64,000 nt of DNA, from assembly GCA_020403425.1 (NCBI GenBank), contig JADBXR010000002.1, positions 496,001-560,000 on the forward strand, written 5' to 3'. The position numbers and the translations under genes are program-made. The DNA comes from Chitinophagaceae bacterium. Its GTDB lineage: Bacteria; Bacteroidota; Bacteroidia; Chitinophagales; Chitinophagaceae. This document shows positions 33,975 through 42,247 of this stretch, one piece after another. Under the pieces are notes generated by a model that did not search any database, was not told the origin of the DNA, and saw only the letters and a program-made list of their open reading frames with translations. Each line of letters begins with the position of its first letter. Positions within the stretch are counted from its first letter, which is position 1.

Positions 33975-34979
33975 ATGCCAGAGCAACAAAATGATATGAT
34001 TATGTCTAGAACAAACCCCAGTTTAGAACAGCTTGCCATCGGCGTTGATATTGGTGGCACAGGTACCAAATTCGGCATCGTAGACCGACTGGGCAACCTG
34101 CTGTACTCCAGCGAAATGTCGACCCGCAAACACAACGAAGTAGAGAGTTTCATAGCTGACCTGCATGCCAACCTGGTTCCGATGATCGAACAGGCGGGAG
34201 GTATCGGCCGCATCAAAGGCATTGGCCTGGGAGCCCCTAACGGTAACTATTATACCGGAACGGTGGAATATGCGCCTAACCTTCCCTGGAAAGGGATCCT
34301 ACCCTTCTCCAAAATGATCGAAGATACATTCAAGTTACCCGTAGTACTGACCAACGATGCCAATGCCGCCGCATTGGGAGAGATGATGTACGGCGCTGCA
34401 CAGGGCATGAATGATTTCATCATGATCACATTGGGAACAGGTGTAGGAAGTGGTATCGTGGCCAATGGCAAACTGATCTACGGGCACGATGGTTTTGCAG
34501 GTGAACTGGGGCATACCATCATCATCCCCGACGGGCGTATGCACGAAGGTACCGGCAAAAGAGGTTCTCTGGAAAGTTACGCATCCGCAACAGGGGTGCG
34601 TTTGACCGCATTGGAGTTGCTGGCCAACAGCAATACGCCAAGTGTGCTCAGAAACCTGCCGCAGGACCAGATCGATTCCAAAGTAGTATACGATGCGGCA
34701 ATAGAAGGTGATGAACTGGCAAAAGAAATATTCGAATACACGGGTAAGATACTAGGCATGGCGTTGGCGAATTTTGTGATGTTCTCCAGTCCGGAGGCCA
34801 TCATCTTATTCGGCGGCCTCACCAAGGCAGGTGAACTGATCCTGAAACCGACACGTGAGCATATGGAAGCTAACCTGATACAGGTATTCCAGAACAAAGT
34901 GAAGATACTGGTCAGCCACCTGAAAGCATCAGATGCCGCCATACTTGGTGCTTCGGCGCTAGTGTGGGACCTGAAATAA
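33975..34979 (+). CDS. ROK-family sugar kinase, probable glucokinase
   Basis: A 334-residue cytoplasmic kinase of the ROK type with the phosphate loop GVDIGGTGTKFG (about 23-34) and the acidic NDANAAALGE segment carrying the catalytic Asp. The position just after a hexose carrier gene supports glucokinase activity, feeding glucose 6-phosphate to glycolysis or glycogen. Odd: the ROK zinc site, usually CxCGxxGCxE, is replaced by RMHEGTGKRGSLE, without any cysteine, so zinc binding in this form is unlikely. Three ATGs (33975, 33996, 34002) could start it; I keep the first. A very long hairpin follows the stop codon. Confidence 0.88.
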   Translation: MPEQQNDMIMSRTNPSLEQLAIGVDIGGTGTKFGIVDRLGNLLYSSEMSTRKHNEVESFIADLHANLVPMIEQAGGIGRIKGIGLGAPNGNYYTGTVEYAPNLPWKGILPFSKMIEDTFKLPVVLTNDANAAALGEMMYGAAQGMNDFIMITLGTGVGSGIVANGKLIYGHDGFAGELGHTIIIPDGRMHEGTGKRGSLESYASATGVRLTALELLANSNTPSVLRNLPQDQIDSKVVYDAAIEGDELAKEIFEYTGKILGMALANFVMFSSPEAIILFGGLTKAGELILKPTREHMEANLIQVFQNKVKILVSHLKASDAAILGASALVWDLK

Positions 34980-34995
34980 GTATTGATCACGGATC

Positions 34996-35072
34996 AGCGG
35001 ATGCATGGATCCGGGATTATTGCACAAGGCAAACGCAATGCTCCCGGATCCATGCATCCGCTAATTTTTTTT
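34996..35072. terminator. 21-bp perfect hairpin between convergent genes
   Basis: Bases 34996-35016 and 35042-35062 are perfect 21-bp reverse complements with a 25-base loop, followed by a T-run on the plus strand (35065-35072). The right arm overlaps the TAG stop codon of the convergent gene at 35061. It contains ATGCAT and GGATCC palindromes. A plus-strand terminator for the kinase gene; its action on the other strand is less sure. Confidence 0.8.
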
Positions 35073-36014
35073 AATGATAAAGACCGCGGGTACCGGCCTC
35101 TGTCCCTCTTTATCGCTGGGTGCGATGGTCTGTTTGCCGTTCACCAGTAAACAGCTACTGCCGCCGCCATCCAAATTCAAGGCCTCTATACATCCGACCT
35201 CTTTCAGCATATTGGCTTCCTGCACTAGGGTCGCTCCTTCCGCTTTACCGGGTGAGCGTCCCTCAATGACCAGCATGATCAGTTTGCCATCAGCCGTATA
35301 TCCCATTGCCGTACGGGGATGTTTATCATGGATGGCTTTACCGCCAAACTTGAGTTCCTCATTATTGGTTATCTGCACTTGACCATTCTGTACCAGAACA
35401 GGTCCACCACCTACGGCAGTCTGCATTTTCCATTTACGGAAACTACCCTTACGCAACATTTGTTTGGCAGGGAGTTTCGGTATGGAATCCTTCCAGTTAG
35501 TGATCACCTGCTGACTGGCATAGGCATATTTTGCAGACGAATCGGTGTACAACCAGGCGATATCGGCTTCCCTGTTCCTATTGATGCCTATGGCGCTTCC
35601 GAAAGTGTGCCGGTAGGTTAAGGTATCTTTCCCCTTACCCGCCATACTATGCACCTGGTAGGCCAGCATCTTGCCGTCCCTGATCACCACATTCAGGTTA
35701 CTGTTGTGTACGAATTCAAAAAAAGTGGTGTTCATCACCAGCAATGGTTGGTTCTCCTGCGCATAGTATTGCGAGGGTGTGAACCGTTTGCCATTACCCA
35801 CCTGAGAGCTGAACTGCAGTGACCTGTCAGTAAGGTCCGCACTTACATAATACGCGATATTAGGTTTTCCTTCTGTGGCATCAGTGGTCATATACACATG
35901 CACACCATCGGGCAGGGGTTGGTACAGAGAATCTACGTTCCTCCAGCTCCATTGTGCCTTTAGTGTAACGGAACAAAGCAGCAACAACGAAATAAACAGG
36001 ATATTTCTTTTCAT
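35061..36014 (-). CDS. phosphodiester glycosidase family protein (NAGPA/DUF2233-like), exported
   Basis: A 317-residue protein with a signal peptide (MKRNILFISLLLLCSVTLKA) and the NAGPA-type domain, whose hallmark here is EALNLDGGGSSCLLV near the C-terminus, plus AMGYTADGKLIMLVIEGRS and PVLVQNGQVQITN. The family includes the mammalian uncovering enzyme that removes GlcNAc from phosphodiesters; bacterial relatives act on cell-wall or exopolysaccharide linkages. The actual substrate is not known. The ATG at 36014 starts the signal peptide; a longer frame reaches 36095 but overlaps lipA's terminator and end. It is preceded by a terminator of lipA, so it has its own promoter. Confidence 0.82.
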   Translation of the reverse strand: MKRNILFISLLLLCSVTLKAQWSWRNVDSLYQPLPDGVHVYMTTDATEGKPNIAYYVSADLTDRSLQFSSQVGNGKRFTPSQYYAQENQPLLVMNTTFFEFVHNSNLNVVIRDGKMLAYQVHSMAGKGKDTLTYRHTFGSAIGINRNREADIAWLYTDSSAKYAYASQQVITNWKDSIPKLPAKQMLRKGSFRKWKMQTAVGGGPVLVQNGQVQITNNEELKFGGKAIHDKHPRTAMGYTADGKLIMLVIEGRSPGKAEGATLVQEANMLKEVGCIEALNLDGGGSSCLLVNGKQTIAPSDKEGQRPVPAVFIIKKN

Positions 36015-36023
36015 ATACAATGA

Positions 36024-36053
36024 TAAAAACAACGCCCGACATAGCCGGGCGTT
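36024..36053 (-). terminator. intrinsic terminator of lipA
   Basis: 8-bp stem AACGCCCG / CGGGCGTT (36031-36038 with 36046-36053) followed on the minus strand by a T-rich run (GTTTTTATC), 9 bp after the lipA stop codon. Confidence 0.75.
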
Positions 36054-36061
36054 CAGTATGA

Positions 36062-37003
36062 TCAAATCGTTTTCAATTGTTGTTCTTCCTGCCATTTGGC
36101 CCTGCCATAACCAGGGATCACATGTTTTTCGCTGTGGTAGGATGAACGGACCAACGGGCCGCTCTCCACATAATCAAACCCCAGTTCATAACCTATGGCA
36201 CGCAGTTCCGCAAATTCATCGGGATGCACGAAGCGTTGCACCGGCAAGTGTTTCTTGGTGGGTTGCAAGTATTGGCCGAGTGTCAATACATCCGTACCAA
36301 CCGATACCAGGTCCTTCATGCTCTGTATCACTTCCTCCTTGGTCTCTCCCAGGCCCAGCATGATACCTGTTTTAGTACGCATACCGCCTTTTTTCAGCAT
36401 GTTCAGTACTTCCAGGCTGCGGCGGTATTTGGCCTGTATACGAACCTGGCGGGTCATGCGTTCTACGGTTTCCATATTATGGCTCACTACGTTGGGCGCC
36501 GCATTGATGATGCGCTGCACCTGTTCGGCCTTGCCCTGGAAATCGGGGATCAGCGTTTCAAGTGTGGTTCCCGGATTCAGCCCCTTTACAGCTTCGATCG
36601 TGTTGTACCAGATGATGGAGCCGCCGTCCTTCAATTCATCCCGGTCCACGCTGGTGATCACTGCGTGTTTCACCTTCATCAGATGAATGGCTTCAGCCAC
36701 ACGCTGGGGCTCATCCCAATCAGCCGGCTCGGGTCTACCGGTGGCCACCGCGCAAAAGCCGCAACTGCGCGTGCAGACATTTCCGAGGATCATGAAGGTA
36801 GCGGTACCCTCACCCCAGCATTCGCCCATATTGGGGCAATTACCGCTTTCGCAGATGGTATGTAATTGATGGGTGTCCACCAGGCCACGTACATGCTTGT
36901 AGCTTTCGCCGATAGGCAGTTTTACACGAAGCCAGTTGGGCTTTTTCAGAGCGGGTTCTGTAGCGTTGATCTTGGCTACCACAGGTAATTCTTGCATCGG
37001 CAC
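36062..37003 (-). CDS. lipA: lipoyl synthase
   Basis: Radical SAM enzyme that inserts two sulfurs into protein-bound octanoyl groups, making the lipoyl cofactor for pyruvate and 2-oxoglutarate dehydrogenases (pdhB lies later in the window). The 313-residue protein has the auxiliary iron-sulfur cluster motif [12 protein letters not shown] near residue 50 and the radical SAM motif [10 protein letters not shown] near residue 80, then the [15 protein letters not shown] and [16 protein letters not shown] blocks (here [13 protein letters not shown]), and [14 protein letters not shown]. Two ATGs, two codons apart, could start it. It is preceded by the unknown outer-membrane gene at 37055-37885, same strand, 51 bp apart, so the two may share a transcript. 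Confidence 0.96.
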   Translation of the reverse strand: MPMQELPVVAKINATEPALKKPNWLRVKLPIGESYKHVRGLVDTHQLHTICESGNCPNMGECWGEGTATFMILGNVCTRSCGFCAVATGRPEPADWDEPQRVAEAIHLMKVKHAVITSVDRDELKDGGSIIWYNTIEAVKGLNPGTTLETLIPDFQGKAEQVQRIINAAPNVVSHNMETVERMTRQVRIQAKYRRSLEVLNMLKKGGMRTKTGIMLGLGETKEEVIQSMKDLVSVGTDVLTLGQYLQPTKKHLPVQRFVHPDEFAELRAIGYELGFDYVESGPLVRSSYHSEKHVIPGYGRAKWQEEQQLKTI

Positions 37004-37054
37004 AGATTCAGTTAAGAGGTAGAGGCCCGAAGGCCGGACTTCTGCAAAAATAGC

Positions 37055-37885
37055 TTACTTTCTCTTACCAAAAACAAGTGAGATATAGGCATTGAAAAAG
37101 AACTTATGTTCCTTGTTCAACAGCATGATGGGCATGGCTTTGGAATAATATTCGGCATTGACCCCTACTTCCATGGCGGAAAGCACTTCATTATACCGGC
37201 CGTAGTCGAACCGGAGGGCTGCTCGGGCATGGGCACCTGGAACAAATGTGATCTCGTTGAACCCTTTACCAAAATTCCCTTTTCCGATGATGATACTGGG
37301 ATCCAGGAAGAGATTTTCATTATCAGGGCTGTATTTGATCTGTTCCCGGGTGTTGGTGGCCGGGTTCTGTATCTCGATATAATATGGTTTCAGCAAACCT
37401 GCAGATAATCCGCCACCATATATGGCCGAAACCGCCACACCGTTTTTATTACCTTTACCACCGATCAGTAACTGCTGGCCCAGGCCTCCTTTGAGGTAAT
37501 AGAAATTATTCCGTTTACCGTAAATATAACTGGAGATCACCAGGAACCCTTGAGAAGCGCTAAGGGTAGGTACTTTTTCTTCTTTCTTGTCTTTCCGCTC
37601 CCCAAATTCAAGCCACCACAGATTGGTCTTGTTGATGGTCTTGTATCTGCCATGTTCATAGAACATACTCCAGGCATCCGTATTGAATTTAAAACCAAAT
37701 GCACCCTGTTTCTGGTAGATAAGGGCCCCTTCTTCTTCCTGTTTGATCAATTGATTGATCTTTTCCCTTCGCTCCGCTTTTTTCAGTTGCCTGGCATCTG
37801 CACCGGTGGATTGTACTTTCTGCTGTGCAGAAACCGCCAGCGTACCCAGCATACCTATGATTAAAAATAGCTTCTTCACTTCCAT
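37055..37885 (-). CDS. exported beta-rich protein, probably outer membrane; function unknown
   Basis: A 276-residue protein with a signal peptide (MEVKKLFLIIGMLGTLAVSA), a charged helical segment (about 30-60, ADARQLKKAERREKINQLIK) and a C-terminal region with alternating hydrophobic and aromatic strands ending in YISLVFGKRK. The pattern suggests a small outer-membrane barrel. I recognise no family. The ATG at 37885 gives the signal peptide at the start. It lies upstream of lipA, same strand, and diverges from an OsmC gene with 38 bp between starts. Relation to lipA may be only positional. Confidence 0.7.
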   Translation of the reverse strand: MEVKKLFLIIGMLGTLAVSAQQKVQSTGADARQLKKAERREKINQLIKQEEEGALIYQKQGAFGFKFNTDAWSMFYEHGRYKTINKTNLWWLEFGERKDKKEEKVPTLSASQGFLVISSYIYGKRNNFYYLKGGLGQQLLIGGKGNKNGVAVSAIYGGGLSAGLLKPYYIEIQNPATNTREQIKYSPDNENLFLDPSIIIGKGNFGKGFNEITFVPGAHARAALRFDYGRYNEVLSAMEVGVNAEYYSKAMPIMLLNKEHKFFFNAYISLVFGKRK

Positions 37886-37923
37886 TTGATTTGTTACTTG
37901 TAAATTTATGGCAAAATGATTCA

Positions 37924-38328
37924 ATGACTTCACAAATTATTTATAAAGGTGAGCTCCGAACAGCTGCTACTCACCTGCAAAGCGGCTCTGTGATCGAAAC
38001 CGATGCACCTACTGATAACCAGGGCAAGGGTGAACTGTTCTCTCCCACCGACCTGGTAGCAACTGCACTGGGCGCCTGTATGGTGACCACCATGGGCATC
38101 AAGGCCCGCACCATGGATATCGTTCTGGACGGGACCCGTTTGGATGTTACCAAAGTGATGGCCAGTGACCCACGTCGCATCAGCAAGATCGTTGTGCACA
38201 TGTTCTTCCCGCCCACGCTGAATCTCGACGACAAACAAAAAGAGATCCTGGAAAGAACCGCCCGCACCTGCCCGGTGGAAAGAACCCTGCATCCCGATGT
38301 TGAACTGGATATGCAGTTCAATTGGTAA
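37924..38328 (+). CDS. OsmC/Ohr family protein
   Basis: A 134-residue OsmC-like protein with the two reactive cysteines in the usual settings: TALGACMVTTMGIKARTMDI and TARTCPVERTLHPDV. OsmC/Ohr proteins reduce organic hydroperoxides. The short form without the N-terminal extension of Ohr, and the C-x-V-E-R-T-L second site, place it in the general OsmC group and not surely in the peroxidase branch. I chose the ATG at 37924, which gives the compact domain; a longer start exists. The next gene converges, separated by a 25-bp repeat-rich hairpin. A second OsmC gene is found at 50162. Confidence 0.9.
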   Translation: MTSQIIYKGELRTAATHLQSGSVIETDAPTDNQGKGELFSPTDLVATALGACMVTTMGIKARTMDIVLDGTRLDVTKVMASDPRRISKIVVHMFFPPTLNLDDKQKEILERTARTCPVERTLHPDVELDMQFNW

Positions 38329-38335
38329 ATCTTGG

Positions 38336-38417
38336 GGAGTGAGTGGTGAGTGGTGAGTAGGTAGTACTATCCTGAACCAGACTCACCACTCACTACTCAC
38401 CACTGACGACTCACTCC
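38336..38417. repeat. 25-bp imperfect inverted repeat made of GTGAGTG words
   Basis: Bases 38336-38360 and 38393-38417 pair over 25 bp with two mismatches (23 of 25). Each arm is itself a tandem of GTGAGTG / GTGAGTAG words; the loop contains more of them (ACTCACCACTCACTACTCAC is the reverse form). It fills the gap between the OsmC gene and the DUF2851 gene and probably forms a very stable hairpin at the 3' ends of both. Confidence 0.85.
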
Positions 38418-38422
38418 GCCCC

Positions 38423-39700
38423 TCACAAGACGTCATTTTTCAGTATTCTGTTGCCTACGGCACAATCGAGGCAACGCCTGTGGATGCAATAATGATTTGT
38501 TAATTCTATCAGCGCCTGCGAATCAACCGCTGAATGCTGGGTAATACCCAGTCTCTGCCATTGTCGCGTGATCTGGTTCTGCTCGGCGGTTATTTCGTAC
38601 ATCCAGTGGAGAGCCCTTTCTTTATAGGTTGCTATTTTACTGTACATACCATATGCAAATAACAGGGGTGATACCGTATTGATGAAAATATTCTCCGCCA
38701 TCTGCTTACCCAGATGTTTATGCTGGTATACGGCTGTTTCATCAAAGCGGTAATGATAGTGCCAGTAATCGTTTGCCGTTACCATGAAGTGATCCATCAA
38801 TGTGCGAAGGTCCCCGGTTTCTTTGATGGTAGAGAACAGATGGGGTAGCCGGTGCAACAGCATGGCCAGTTGTGCCAGGCGGATGGTTGGAAAAGAGGCC
38901 GGACGCATGCGTAAAAAAGCAGGTGATCTGGGTACGTTCTCCAAGCGGTATTTCTTTTTGAGAAATCGGTATTCCTTTTGCAGCAGGATCGCATAATCAT
39001 CCTCATATTCACCGGCCAACAGGTTGGCCTGCCCCAGTAACAATGCCTCCAGTTGCTGCACCTGGTGCTTGTGCCGGGCAAGTAACTGCACAGGCAGGGA
39101 CCTGGCCACCATTTCGAATAAGGGGCCATTTACTTTGGATCCGAAATTGGCCGCAAGCATCTGCCAGCACACTTCCTCCCAATGATTGGACATAGAGGCT
39201 ACCATGGTAAGGATCTGTTTGGCCCTCCGCTCCAAACGTTCTGCTGCCAGACGCTCTTTCCAGGCAAACCAGCCCAACTGCTCCAGTGCCGGCAAAAAAG
39301 GATGACAGGGTATCATTACCATGGTCTCCATCATCTGACGATACCGTTCAAGTAACAGTTTAGGTACCAGGGGCTGTAGCACCAGTGTGGCTACGCAGTT
39401 GCCAACGCTATCATACAAGGGAAGGTCATCATCCCATACTACATGCAGTATGATATTACCGTAATTGACATCTGTCGTATGCTTGTGTTTGCGCCAGTCA
39501 GAGGACCGGATATGGATCTCCACATTACCTACCCACCGGGTATTGCCTATCCGGATAGCTGCTTCTGAAAAATCGGGTCCCTGGTGATGGTTCCAGGTAC
39601 CGGGCTTGTCAATCTGCAGTGACTCGCCTGCAGTGGTCAGCAATGACCGTTTCTGAAAATACTGGAACTGCCAGATGAACTGGAGTAATCTTTCATTCAT
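38423..39700 (-). CDS. DUF2851 family protein
   Basis: A 425-residue cytoplasmic protein matching the DUF2851 family, recognisable by MNERLLQFIWQFQYFQKRSL, GPDFSEAAIRIGNTRWVGNV and VEIHIRSSDWRKHKHT. Near the C-terminus CIHRRCLDCAVG carries a C-x-x-R-C-x-x-C-type cysteine cluster (CIHRRCLDC). Function is unknown; the family is almost limited to Bacteroidota. It is the last gene of a minus-strand run (fdx, iscX, kdsC, ubiA-like, maf, DUF2851), lying 72 bp after maf, and its 3' end faces the long repeat hairpin. Confidence 0.85.
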   Translation of the reverse strand: MNERLLQFIWQFQYFQKRSLLTTAGESLQIDKPGTWNHHQGPDFSEAAIRIGNTRWVGNVEIHIRSSDWRKHKHTTDVNYGNIILHVVWDDDLPLYDSVGNCVATLVLQPLVPKLLLERYRQMMETMVMIPCHPFLPALEQLGWFAWKERLAAERLERRAKQILTMVASMSNHWEEVCWQMLAANFGSKVNGPLFEMVARSLPVQLLARHKHQVQQLEALLLGQANLLAGEYEDDYAILLQKEYRFLKKKYRLENVPRSPAFLRMRPASFPTIRLAQLAMLLHRLPHLFSTIKETGDLRTLMDHFMVTANDYWHYHYRFDETAVYQHKHLGKQMAENIFINTVSPLLFAYGMYSKIATYKERALHWMYEITAEQNQITRQWQRLGITQHSAVDSQALIELTNHYCIHRRCLDCAVGNRILKNDVL

Positions 39701-39772
39701 GGTTAACCGCTTTTGTTGCGGCCAACCGAAAAATTACAAAGGATAACAACGGTATAAATACCTGATTTTTAT

Positions 39773-40360
39773 TTAGGGATTTATTGTATTTAGGGCTTTC
39801 ACCACGCGACTCACAGGCAAGCCCATCACATTGTAGAAATCGCCGTTGATGGACTCTATGCCCACCACCCCGATCCATTCCTGTATGGCGTAGGCACCGG
39901 CTTTATCGTAAGGTTCGTATTTATCCACGTAAAAACGGATCTGCTCTTCCGTTAATGCATGAAAGCTCACTTCGGTGCAATCAGCAAAAGCGATCTCTCC
40001 CGTTTGGTGCAGCAATACCACGCCTGTAATGACCTGGTGCTTCTGTCCCGACAGAGAACGAAGTATAGCAATGGCATCTTCCCTGCTCACCGGTTTACCG
40101 ATCACTTTATCATCCAGTACCACGATCGTATCTGCAGCCAATATGGTTTTGCCCACATATTCATGATGATAGGCCTCTTTTACATGTGCCTGAACCGCCA
40201 AAGCCTTGTTACGGGCGATATGAATGGCCGTATCTGTGAGACTCAGCCCTTCGGGATAAGATTCATCCGTTACCTGAACGATCACTTCAAAAGGGACTTC
40301 GGCCCATTCCAGTAACATTTTACGACGTGGCGATTGGGACGCGAGTATGATATGCTGCAT
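39773..40360 (-). CDS. maf: nucleoside triphosphate pyrophosphatase, Maf family
   Basis: House-cleaning pyrophosphatase that hydrolyses dTTP/UTP or modified nucleotides to monophosphates. The 195-residue product begins IILASQSPRRKMLLEW, the Maf phosphate-binding start, and has ILAADTIVVLDDKVIGKPVS and QEWIGVVGIESINGDFYNVM at the family's conserved sites. YhdE-type or YceF-type specificity cannot be told. I chose the ATG at 40360, which begins the conserved segment; the longer frame upstream overlaps the next gene. It starts 14 bp after the prenyltransferase gene on the same strand. Confidence 0.93.
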   Translation of the reverse strand: MQHIILASQSPRRKMLLEWAEVPFEVIVQVTDESYPEGLSLTDTAIHIARNKALAVQAHVKEAYHHEYVGKTILAADTIVVLDDKVIGKPVSREDAIAILRSLSGQKHQVITGVVLLHQTGEIAFADCTEVSFHALTEEQIRFYVDKYEPYDKAGAYAIQEWIGVVGIESINGDFYNVMGLPVSRVVKALNTINP

Positions 40361-40374
40361 AAATGAAGTTTGAA

Positions 40375-41319
40375 TTAGTGCACCAGGTAGATCCGGAAAA
40401 AGAACATGGAAACAATACCAGTGAGCATCACCAGTTTGATCACAGTGCTGATTTGATGAAAGTCTTCTGCCGAATTGGCCCTGTACAACTGGCGCAATAC
40501 CCATAGCAATGGAAGAATGATGAGTAACAGGCAATACAGGGCACTATGCCACCAGCCAAAAGGGATCACATACACCTGCAGGATGCCGAGCACTGCCACC
40601 AGCACAATTACCCAGACCGCCACAAATACCTTACTGGCATTCAGGCCCCAGACAATGGGCATGGTACGACAGCCGTATTTCCTGTCACCCTCCCTGTCTT
40701 CCATATCCTTGACCACTTCGCGAATCAGAGAGATCACGAATGCGAAAGATGCATATAGGATCGCATAACGGAAAAACCTGACCTCATTCTTATCGGCCAG
40801 TAACAGGGAATGGATGGAGAGCGGGTATTTGGAGAAAAAGATCACGAGGATCACCCAGGCCGTCAATAACGAGATCAGCACATTGCCGATCAGCAATTGT
40901 TTTTTGAGGGTGGTTGAATAAAACCACAATAATATGATGCTTGCCAGATTGGCCAGCACCAGGTGCCAGTAATCGTTCATGGGTAGTGCCGATACCGTGA
41001 AGAACAATCCCAGCAGACTCAGGAACATATGCCAGAAGATCACCCATCGGCGGCTGATGATCGTATTCACCACCACTTTATCCGGTTTGTTCACCTGGTC
41101 TATGTTCAGGTCAAAATAATCGTTGATGATATAACCGGCCGCTGCAATGAGCACAGATGCCAGCATCAAAAGAATAAAACGGGAAATTTCCGAACCATCT
41201 GCATTCACCACCGGATAAATGCTCCGGTAAATACAGAATTCGAACAGCACCTGCGTAAGTGCGATAAAGACCAGGTTGGGCCAGCGTATCAGTCTGAAAA
41301 ATGCCGCGAGTACTTTCAA
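40375..41319 (-). CDS. UbiA-family prenyltransferase (geranylgeranylglycerol-phosphate transferase-like)
   Basis: A 314-residue membrane enzyme with about nine helices and the two acidic motifs that bind prenyl diphosphate through magnesium: NDYFDLNIDQVNKPDK (about 66-81) and REVVKDMEDREGDRKYG (about 200). The N-terminal LAAFFRLIRWPNLVFIALTQ is typical of the group annotated in Bacteroidota as geranylgeranylglycerol-phosphate geranylgeranyltransferase; menaquinone MenA and haem O synthase have somewhat different motifs. Its true acceptor is not known. The gene lies in the fdx to DUF2851 run, 14 bp before maf and 46 bp after the HAD phosphatase gene. Confidence 0.88.
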   Translation of the reverse strand: MKVLAAFFRLIRWPNLVFIALTQVLFEFCIYRSIYPVVNADGSEISRFILLMLASVLIAAAGYIINDYFDLNIDQVNKPDKVVVNTIISRRWVIFWHMFLSLLGLFFTVSALPMNDYWHLVLANLASIILLWFYSTTLKKQLLIGNVLISLLTAWVILVIFFSKYPLSIHSLLLADKNEVRFFRYAILYASFAFVISLIREVVKDMEDREGDRKYGCRTMPIVWGLNASKVFVAVWVIVLVAVLGILQVYVIPFGWWHSALYCLLLIILPLLWVLRQLYRANSAEDFHQISTVIKLVMLTGIVSMFFFRIYLVH

Positions 41320-41365
41320 GTTCTGAATTTATACATACAAGATCCTGCCCTCTAGGGCAGTATGG

Positions 41366-41881
41366 TTATTGTGCACGGACCGTGGTGTCTTCGCCCCAGT
41401 CGTGACGCAGTTTCATCACTTTCTCGATCACATCCCTGACGCAACCCGCACCGCCGGTGAAAGGGGAAATATACACAGAGAGCTCTTTGATCTCCTGCAC
41501 GGCATCCGATGGACAGCAAGGTAATCCTGCCAGTTGCATCACCTGCCAATCAGGGATATCATCTCCCATGTACAGTACCGATTCTTGGGGGATCCCGTTA
41601 TCCCGAAGGTATTTTGACAGGACCTCGGTTTTATCAGTTACCTGCATCCATACAGCTGTAACACCCAGCTTATGCAAACGCTCTTTTACTTCGGGCGAGT
41701 TCCCGCCGGAGATCACCAGTACACGGTAGCCTCTTTTCACTGCTAGTTGCAACGCATACCCGTCCTTGATATTCATGGTCCGGGCCATCACACCACCGGG
41801 TAATACCAACAGATTACCATCCGTAAGCACGCCATCTACATCAAAAACCAAAGTGTTGATATGTTTGAATTTGTCGAGCAA
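41366..41881 (-). CDS. kdsC: KdsC-like HAD phosphatase (KDO 8-phosphate phosphatase)
   Basis: Removes phosphate from 3-deoxy-D-manno-octulosonate 8-phosphate, giving KDO for lipopolysaccharide. The 171-residue length is that of the small cap-less HAD enzymes. Asp14 and Asp16 are in FDVDGVLTDG; VISGGNSPEV carries the second motif and YMGDDIPDWQVM the fourth. The start codon is TTG at 41881, as no ATG occurs in the early frame and the conserved sequence begins ten codons later. It lies in a minus-strand run; kdsA and kdsB are not seen nearby. Confidence 0.85.
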   Translation of the reverse strand: MLDKFKHINTLVFDVDGVLTDGNLLVLPGGVMARTMNIKDGYALQLAVKRGYRVLVISGGNSPEVKERLHKLGVTAVWMQVTDKTEVLSKYLRDNGIPQESVLYMGDDIPDWQVMQLAGLPCCPSDAVQEIKELSVYISPFTGGAGCVRDVIEKVMKLRHDWGEDTTVRAQ

Positions 41882-41957
41882 TGGATTCAGGTTATCTGTT
41901 TATGGATGTAATGTCAGGATTGAAAGTTTCTATGCAACCGCTACAAAAGTATGGGGA

Positions 41958-42197
41958 TTATTTCTGGTTATCCCTCCATTCATACACCCAGGCGCTCTGG
42001 ATCATTTCCAGGTGTCCCTCGGTACTTTGTTCGCGGGTACCAGCAAAGTTGGGGATTTCCAGGATCCACTCCAGCAGATCTGTAAAACGGATACGGTAGA
42101 TCCTTCCTTCGTTAAACTCATCGCCAAAACGTTCGTATAATTTCATGGCAATGTCTTCGTGGTCGTTCCAGTGAATCGGCGGTTCAAAATGGCTCAT
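41958..42197 (-). CDS. iscX: iron-sulfur assembly protein IscX
   Basis: A 79-residue acidic protein that binds iron and the cysteine desulfurase IscS. It matches IscX by the run WNDHEDIAMKLYERFGDEFN (about 11-30), the FTDLLEWILEIPNFAG helix and the C-terminal EMIQSAWVYEWRDN. I chose the ATG at 42197. It lies 50 bp after the [2Fe-2S] ferredoxin gene on the same strand, as in the isc operons of proteobacteria, where fdx is followed by iscX. The rest of the isc operon (iscR, S, U, A, hscB, hscA) is not adjacent. The residues FxxxxNxxxI in the linker are conserved. Confidence 0.93.
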   Translation of the reverse strand: MSHFEPPIHWNDHEDIAMKLYERFGDEFNEGRIYRIRFTDLLEWILEIPNFAGTREQSTEGHLEMIQSAWVYEWRDNQK

Positions 42198-42247
42198 CTG
42201 TTGTTCGGGATTTGTGGTTTTTGTTTGGGATGTTGCGTCAGGCAGGT

